58,806 bases of DNA. It comes from Thermomicrobiales bacterium. GTDB taxonomy: Bacteria > Chloroflexota > Chloroflexia > Thermomicrobiales > UBA6265. Under the pieces are notes generated by a model that made no database searches, was not told the DNA's origin, and saw only the letters and a program-made list of their open reading frames with translations. The stretch spans positions 1 through 58,806 of the forward strand of contig JAGQGU010000019.1 in the NCBI GenBank assembly GCA_020432165.1. The letters are read 5' to 3'. Positions 53,893-58,806 of the stretch are shown here, piece after piece. Position 1 is the stretch's first letter. Every line of letters starts with the position of its first letter. The position numbers and the translations under genes are program-made.

Positions 53893-55041
53893 CTATGGTG
53901 CGGAAGCGAACTTCACTGTGAGATCGATACCACCACTCTCCCGGGCATGTGCTTCGAGCTCGCCATCGTGGGCAGCGGTGACGGCGCGAATGATCGCCAT
54001 ACCAAGACCAAATCCACCCTGCTTACGTGCGGATTGATCCAGGCCACGACCACGCTGGAAGGGCTGGAAGAGCCGATCCATCTCTTCCTGAGCGACCATA
54101 TCGCCACTGTTCTCGATCCGAACGTAGCTATAGTCATCGGCGGTCCAGACCCGAATCCGAAGCCAGCCGCCTTCGCGGTTGTATTGCACCGCGTTCAAAT
54201 AGAGGTTCGTGAGAAGTGATCCCAGCAGCACACGATCCCCCAGGATCGGCGCCGATGCGAGATCGAGATCAATGTCGATATGAGATCGATCAGCCAGGGC
54301 GATGACATCCTCAAGCGTGTCGCCAACAAGATCGGCCAGATCAATGCGCTCGCGATTGATGACGGTGCTATCGCTTCGGGCGAGCACAAGCAAACCCTCC
54401 ACCAAACGTTCGCTGCGATCGACCTGCGATCGCACCATCCGGGCGAGGGCTGCTGTCTGTTCGCTTCCGTCGGGATCGCTCAGAGCCAGATCTGCCTCGC
54501 CACCCATGATCGCGAGGGGCGTCCTGAGTTCATGCGAGGCCTGGGCGGCAAAGCGCTTTTGACTCTCGAAAGACTGCTCCAGCCGACTAAGCATCTCATC
54601 GATGGTATCGGCGAGTTCCTTCAGCTCATCATCCGGTCCCACCAGGTTGATGCGCCGATCCAGTGTTGATTCGCTCGCTTCCCTGGCATGTTCCGTGATC
54701 TCGGTCACCGGCCGTAACATACGTCCCGCAAAAACCCAGCCCACACCGAGCGCACCAACGCTGGCAACACCGAGTGCGATGGCAGCGGAGACCTTGACCA
54801 GCGAAAGGGCCTCTTCCCGTTGTTCACCCTTGGCATTATCGATCTGGTACTGCCATTCCTCCTCATTGGTCGGCATGGTAGTCTGGTTCGATTGCTCGTG
54901 TTGCTCATCCCGCGGCTTCGGAGGCGGATGATCCAGCGCGTTGCTCAGCATGACGTACATAAGGACAATCAGCACTGTTCCCGTAACCAGGAACAGTGCT
55001 GCGTACGTAAGCGTGAGACGGGCCCGTATGGTGCGCATCAT
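53893..55041 (-). CDS. Sensor histidine kinase
   Basis: A 382-residue kinase with two spans (about 10-32 and 85-105) around a short exterior loop rich in Glu and Gln. HAMP segment RPVTEITEHARE follows, then the H box QASHELRTPLA with His170, N box NLYLNAVQYN, and the G box GGFGLGMAIIR. It overlaps the response regulator gene by four bases (ATGA), the usual coupled pair. The outer domain is too short for a clear ligand-binding fold. Its targets may include the dioxygenase/YceI genes beside it. Confidence 0.93.
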   Translation of the reverse strand: MMRTIRARLTLTYAALFLVTGTVLIVLMYVMLSNALDHPPPKPRDEQHEQSNQTTMPTNEEEWQYQIDNAKGEQREEALSLVKVSAAIALGVASVGALGVGWVFAGRMLRPVTEITEHAREASESTLDRRINLVGPDDELKELADTIDEMLSRLEQSFESQKRFAAQASHELRTPLAIMGGEADLALSDPDGSEQTAALARMVRSQVDRSERLVEGLLVLARSDSTVINRERIDLADLVGDTLEDVIALADRSHIDIDLDLASAPILGDRVLLGSLLTNLYLNAVQYNREGGWLRIRVWTADDYSYVRIENSGDMVAQEEMDRLFQPFQRGRGLDQSARKQGGFGLGMAIIRAVTAAHDGELEAHARESGGIDLTVKFASAP

Positions 55042-55703
55042 GATGGTGCTTCCAACTTGTAGCCAGTGCCGACAACCGTCTGAATAAGGTTTGGTTCACC
55101 CAGTTTCCGCCGCAACGTCATCATGGTAATGCGAACGGCATTCGTGAATGGATCGGCCATTTCATCCCAGACCTTATCCAGGAGTTCCTCCGAGCTTACG
55201 ACCCTTCCTTCAGAATTAGCAAGCACTTCAAGGACACCGAACTCCTTGCGGGTCAGGTTGATGGCTTTCCCGCCGCGCGTGACCGAGCGCTTCGTTGTAT
55301 CAATCTCCAGATCGCCCACCGTCAACACCGGCGGCAAGGCGAGCGACGGGCGGCGAGCGATGGCACGCAGGCGAGCGATCAGTTCCGCCATAACGAACGG
55401 CTTGACGAGATAATCGTCGGCACCGAGCTCGAGCCCTTCTACGCGCGAATCAATATCACTGGCAGCAGTCAGCATGAGAATACGCGGACGCTCCGGCATG
55501 GCCACAACCTGTCGGCAGACTTCGTCGCCATGAATTCGTGGCATATTGCGATCGAGCACCAGCAAATCGTATGGCGTGACATCCACCTTGAAGAGGGCAT
55601 CTTCGCCATCATTGCTGATGTCCACAGCCATACCCGACTGACGCAAGCCACGTGCGATCACATCCGCCAATTCCGGTTCGTCTTCTACTACCAGCACACG
55701 CAC
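55038..55703 (-). CDS. OmpR-family response regulator
   Basis: A 221-residue response regulator. Receiver domain: VEDEPE with acidic residues near 7-9, phosphoacceptor Asp51 in VLDRNMP and Lys in YLVKPF. C-terminal winged helix of the OmpR type: LTRKEFGVLEVLANSEGRVVS and DPFTNAVRITMMTLRRKL. The GTG at 55703 is the likely start since GGAGGTG lies five bases upstream and family proteins begin RVLVVEDEPE. It precedes and overlaps the kinase gene. Confidence 0.94.
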   Translation of the reverse strand: MRVLVVEDEPELADVIARGLRQSGMAVDISNDGEDALFKVDVTPYDLLVLDRNMPRIHGDEVCRQVVAMPERPRILMLTAASDIDSRVEGLELGADDYLVKPFVMAELIARLRAIARRPSLALPPVLTVGDLEIDTTKRSVTRGGKAINLTRKEFGVLEVLANSEGRVVSSEELLDKVWDEMADPFTNAVRITMMTLRRKLGEPNLIQTVVGTGYKLEAPS

Positions 55704-55772
55704 AGGCCACCTCCACGCTTCAACCTTTGCGATAAGCATGGCATGCCAGGTATATGCCCCGCATATGGTGTC

Positions 55773-57617
55773 CTAAACGGGATCGAATCCGTCATTCAGA
55801 TTCCAGTTGGCGATATTCCAGAATGGCAGGACAAAGGATGGTCCGTTCGCGAGATTCTCGTTGCGAATGCGATTCTGGAGCGCGTACGAACCAACCGAGC
55901 GGTTCACAATCGGGATCTGGACAACATCGCCGATGAGAAGATCGTTCAAACCAATAAGCTGCTCAATCGCTGCATCGATATCGGTTTCCAGCAGGAGTGC
56001 CTCGTAGGCCGCATCGTACTCCGGATTGTTGTATCGCTGCGTGTTATCGCGCTGCCAATCGTTCTCGCGCTGGGCGATATTCTCGCCATCCGGTCCGGCA
56101 TACCACCGATTCATCCAGGTCACAGGAATCGGTGAGTATGGACCATTGGTCCACAAATCTGCATCCCAATACATATGGTAGAAGTTCTGATCGTTGCCAG
56201 CACCGGAATCGAAGAAGATGGATGCATCCACCGATTCGATCGCGAGCTTGACGCCGATCTGGGCGAACGACTCCTGAATGATGACCTGGGTTTTCTGGCG
56301 GACAGTGGACACCGAGGTATAGAGCGTGAAGGCAAGCTCCACGCCATCCTTCTTGCGCACATCACCATCCACCACCCAGCCCGCGTCATCGAGTGTGGCC
56401 GCGGCAGCATCGAGATCGTAACTCCAACTCGTGTTCGGAGAGTCGAACAATGCCAGACCAGCAAGCACATTTGCCGTCGGATGCTCATCCGGCGAGTAGA
56501 GTTCATCGGCAATAAGCTGTCGGGGCACGGCGAGATTCAGCGCCTGCCGCACAGCCGGATCACTGAAGATCGGGTGAGGTGTGTCCTTCTGACTAAACTG
56601 CCCATCCACCTCGGTGTGGGGATCGGAGAAGTTGAAGTTCACGCTCTCCACGGTCGTGCCGCCCGCGGAGTAAATGTTGCCGACGGAACCGTCACCAACG
56701 AGCTCCGCAAGCACAGCGGGTTCCACCTGCACATTCCATGCGTAGTCCATTTCCGCAGTTTGCAATACAGCCCGCGCCGCGCCTGCGGCATCACCGCCGC
56801 CCTTGAGCTCGATCCGGGCAAACGCAGGTTTGTTGGTCTCGCGGTAGTTTGGATTCACCACGTAACTGGCGGAGTCGCCCGCGGTAAAGCTCTCGATCAC
56901 AAAGGGACCGGTGCCGATCGGGGCGATGATAAAGCCCTCATTCTTGTTCGTCGGATCGTTGCCAAAGACGTGCGCGGGGTAGAGATTGCCGTCGTAATTG
57001 CCAGAGAAGGGTTCAAACCAGGTCACCGTGGAGTTCACGAAGGTCACACGCACGGTACGGTCATCAGTCGCCTCAATACCTGCGATATTGGCCCAGGCGC
57101 TGGCGGAAGTCGCCGCGTTATCCGGATTCGTTACCCACTGCCACGTGAAGATGATGTCGGCCGAGGTAACCGGCTCGCCGTCACTCCAGAGCAGACCTTC
57201 GAGCAATGTGAGATCAGCCCAGCTGGCATCCTCCGCGAGTGTGCCGGATTCCACACTCGGCACCGCCTCAACCAGATTAGGAATGAGCGACCCATCTGCT
57301 CCGTAATGGATCAGGGGTTCGATAACGGGTGATGCGGCAAGGTAATCCTTATCGCTGAGGGCACTGTGCGGTGCGGCTCCGGTGGGCGCCTGCCAGATGA
57401 TGACGCGGAGGGTGCCATCCTGACCGCGCGTTTTGCTCTCGCTGCCGAATGTCGGGCGGGAGGAATCCGCTGCTTCCGGGCTCGCCTCTGGAGTCTGGGC
57501 AACTACCGCCTGTGCGAGTGCAGGAACAGCACCGATGGCCGCAGCGGCGGCGAGAAAGTGACGCCGATCGATCTGGCCAGCGCGAAATGAATCTACAAGG
57601 GTGCGAAAAGTGCTCAT
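55773..57617 (-). CDS. ABC transporter family 5 (oligopeptide-type) solute-binding protein
   Basis: A 614-residue family 5 binding protein, which carries peptides, nickel or related compounds to Dpp/Opp-type importers. A Tat-like signal (IDRRHFLAAAAAIGA) leads to a cut near VVAQ. Signature segments LLWSDGEPVTSADIIFTWQW, GTGPFVIESF and FSDPAVRQALNLAVPRQLI are present. GAAGGAGG lies seven bases before ATG 57617. The next gene upstream is a close paralogue. No permease or ATPase gene is in view. Substrate unknown. Confidence 0.9.
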   Translation of the reverse strand: MSTFRTLVDSFRAGQIDRRHFLAAAAAIGAVPALAQAVVAQTPEASPEAADSSRPTFGSESKTRGQDGTLRVIIWQAPTGAAPHSALSDKDYLAASPVIEPLIHYGADGSLIPNLVEAVPSVESGTLAEDASWADLTLLEGLLWSDGEPVTSADIIFTWQWVTNPDNAATSASAWANIAGIEATDDRTVRVTFVNSTVTWFEPFSGNYDGNLYPAHVFGNDPTNKNEGFIIAPIGTGPFVIESFTAGDSASYVVNPNYRETNKPAFARIELKGGGDAAGAARAVLQTAEMDYAWNVQVEPAVLAELVGDGSVGNIYSAGGTTVESVNFNFSDPHTEVDGQFSQKDTPHPIFSDPAVRQALNLAVPRQLIADELYSPDEHPTANVLAGLALFDSPNTSWSYDLDAAAATLDDAGWVVDGDVRKKDGVELAFTLYTSVSTVRQKTQVIIQESFAQIGVKLAIESVDASIFFDSGAGNDQNFYHMYWDADLWTNGPYSPIPVTWMNRWYAGPDGENIAQRENDWQRDNTQRYNNPEYDAAYEALLLETDIDAAIEQLIGLNDLLIGDVVQIPIVNRSVGSYALQNRIRNENLANGPSFVLPFWNIANWNLNDGFDPV

Positions 57618-57686
57618 GGCAACCTCCTTCGGGAGATCATTGTTTCAAGCTCATCCTGTTTTCATTCTACAGGGAGGTTAACGAAT

Positions 57687-57714
57687 ACGGGAGGCAGGTC
57701 GACCTGCCTCCCGT
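57687..57714. terminator. Perfect 28-bp palindrome between paralogous binding proteins
   Basis: Bases 57687-57700 and 57701-57714 are exact reverse complements. The hairpin lies between the stop of the upstream paralogue (57722) and the start of the second gene (57617), so it may end or weaken transcription between them. Only a short T-run follows on the minus strand. Confidence 0.6.
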
Positions 57715-57721
57715 GAACAAC

Positions 57722-58806
57722 CTAGCGTGGGCTCTCACCCTCGGCAAGCGTCCAGTTCTCGATGTTCCAGAAGTAGCCGGTGAACCCGTTCTCGAATGCC
57801 TGATTCCGGAGTTCCAGGCGGTTCGAGATGGCGGTATAGAACGGGCGCAACACCAATGGAACCACAACAACCTCGTCAATCGTGAGATCGTTCAACTGCC
57901 AGAGCAACTGCTGTGCTTCATCCTCGGTCGTGGCAACACGCAGTGCATCGTAGGCGGCATCGTACTCCGCATTCGACCAGCGCTGCACGTTGTACCCCTG
58001 CCAGTTGTTGCTGGCCTGGCTGATATTCTCGCCATCGGGTCCCGCATACCAGTTACCCAACCAGGTGACCGGGATCTTCGTGTTCGGACCAGAGCTCCAG
58101 AGTCCGATATCGAAATACATCTTGTAGAGACTCTGGTCGTTACCGGCCGTGGAATCGAAGAAGACGGTGCTATCCACCTGCGGAATCCCGATACTGAATC
58201 CGATATTCTCCAGGTTCTGCTTGATGATCGCCTGTGTCTTCTGTCGCACCGCATTTACACTGGCCAGGACATCCAGTTCGAGCTTGACGCCATCCTTGGC
58301 GCGAACGTTGCCATCCAGCACCCACCCGGCATCTTCAAGAATCTGGGCAGCTTTCTCGGCGTTGAACTCCCATGTTGTGTTCGGGGAATCGTAGAACTCG
58401 ATACCGGTGAGGTTGTTCGAAGGAACAAGATTCTCATCACCATAAAGCTGGCCAGCGATGAGTGCGCGATCAACACCGAGCGAGATCGCTTGCCGTACCG
58501 CCTTGTCCGACAGGATCGGATGTGGTGTGTCCTTCTGACTGCGCTGGCCATCGACCTCGGTATCAGGATCGGAGAAGTTCAGATAGAGTGCCTCACGCGT
58601 AACGCCAGTCGTCTGTAGCAGGAAGCCATAGCGACTCCCCTCCTCCAGTTCAGCAAGCACATCGGGATCGGCCTGGATATTCCACGCCCAATCGAAGTCA
58701 CCCGTTTGCAGCACAGCGCGTCCCGCAGCGACAGCATCGCCACCACCCTTGACCAGAATTCGGCTGAAGTAGGGCTTGTTCGGCTCGCGGTAGTTCTCGT
58801 TGATGA
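57722..58806 (-). CDS. ABC transporter family 5 solute-binding protein, 5' end beyond window
   Basis: The C-terminal 361 residues of a paralogue of the protein at 55773. The frame stays open to the window edge (NENYREPNKPYFSRILVKGGGDAVAAGRAVLQ), so the start lies beyond 58806. It shares DTPHPI, AVRQAI and NWQ-type blocks with the neighbour, along with SDPDTEVDGQRSQKD and WYAGPDGENI. The two are a tandem duplication that has diverged, perhaps for different ligands. Confidence 0.9.
   Translation of the reverse strand, partial: INENYREPNKPYFSRILVKGGGDAVAAGRAVLQTGDFDWAWNIQADPDVLAELEEGSRYGFLLQTTGVTREALYLNFSDPDTEVDGQRSQKDTPHPILSDKAVRQAISLGVDRALIAGQLYGDENLVPSNNLTGIEFYDSPNTTWEFNAEKAAQILEDAGWVLDGNVRAKDGVKLELDVLASVNAVRQKTQAIIKQNLENIGFSIGIPQVDSTVFFDSTAGNDQSLYKMYFDIGLWSSGPNTKIPVTWLGNWYAGPDGENISQASNNWQGYNVQRWSNAEYDAAYDALRVATTEDEAQQLLWQLNDLTIDEVVVVPLVLRPFYTAISNRLELRNQAFENGFTGYFWNIENWTLAEGESPR

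Overview
The window looks like chromosomal DNA of a Chloroflexota bacterium, most likely near Thermomicrobia. This is inferred from gene style: many Tat-exported solute-binding proteins with Thr/Pro/Ala-rich linkers, type II NADH dehydrogenase, moxR-DUF58-DUF4129, ECF sigma factors with odd anti-sigma partners, and GC-rich intergenic palindromes. No rRNA, tRNA, CRISPR array, transposase, integrase or phage gene was seen.

Layout. 65-6247: iron-type binding protein and Mn/Fe superoxide dismutase read divergently, a calcium-repeat protein, a MurB-like protein and NDH-2. 6248-10948: an ABC importer operon (binding protein, two permeases, PHP-type phosphoesterase, no ATPase). 11051-18930: housekeeping and orphan genes, including a decapeptide-repeat lipoprotein, a double malic enzyme and NagB. 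19073-24609: serine hydrolase with cupin, a bactofilin-like membrane protein, and a coupled three-gene MIP18/DUF2249/heme-type membrane operon. 24723-33191: DoxX-like protein, acyltransferase-SGNH protein, DUF488, a DUF805 gene with an in-frame stop, DUF1697, an ArsB/NhaD transporter and two AT-richer glycosyltransferase genes. 33255-36771: two consecutive ECF sigma/anti-sigma pairs. 36876-39964: Pr6Pr protein, Gfo/Idh/MocA oxidoreductase and a TIM-barrel isomerase among palindromic repeats. 40044-45778: two LPKTG-type surface proteins, a large NB-ARC/TPR/LuxR regulator and a 71-residue cysteine protein with a clear promoter. 46317-50046: moxR-DUF58-DUF4129. 50159-51523: CNNM/CBS transporter-like protein. 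51884-55703: two-component system, Tat-exported intradiol dioxygenase, YceI protein and a small membrane peptide. 55773-58806: two paralogous family-5 solute-binding proteins, the second cut by the window edge.

A large share of the genes concerns the cell surface: export, binding proteins, glycosylation, sortase-type anchoring and surface sensing by sigma/anti-sigma pairs and a histidine kinase. The most unusual items are the tandem malic enzyme whose first half has lost metal and malate ligands, the duplicated sigma/anti-sigma modules with a shared unrecognised ectodomain, the LPKTG pair sharing a nearly identical 168-bp segment, the family of short hairpins with five-base loops, and the in-frame stop in the DUF805 gene. 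Functions are from reading sequences by eye; no database search was run.
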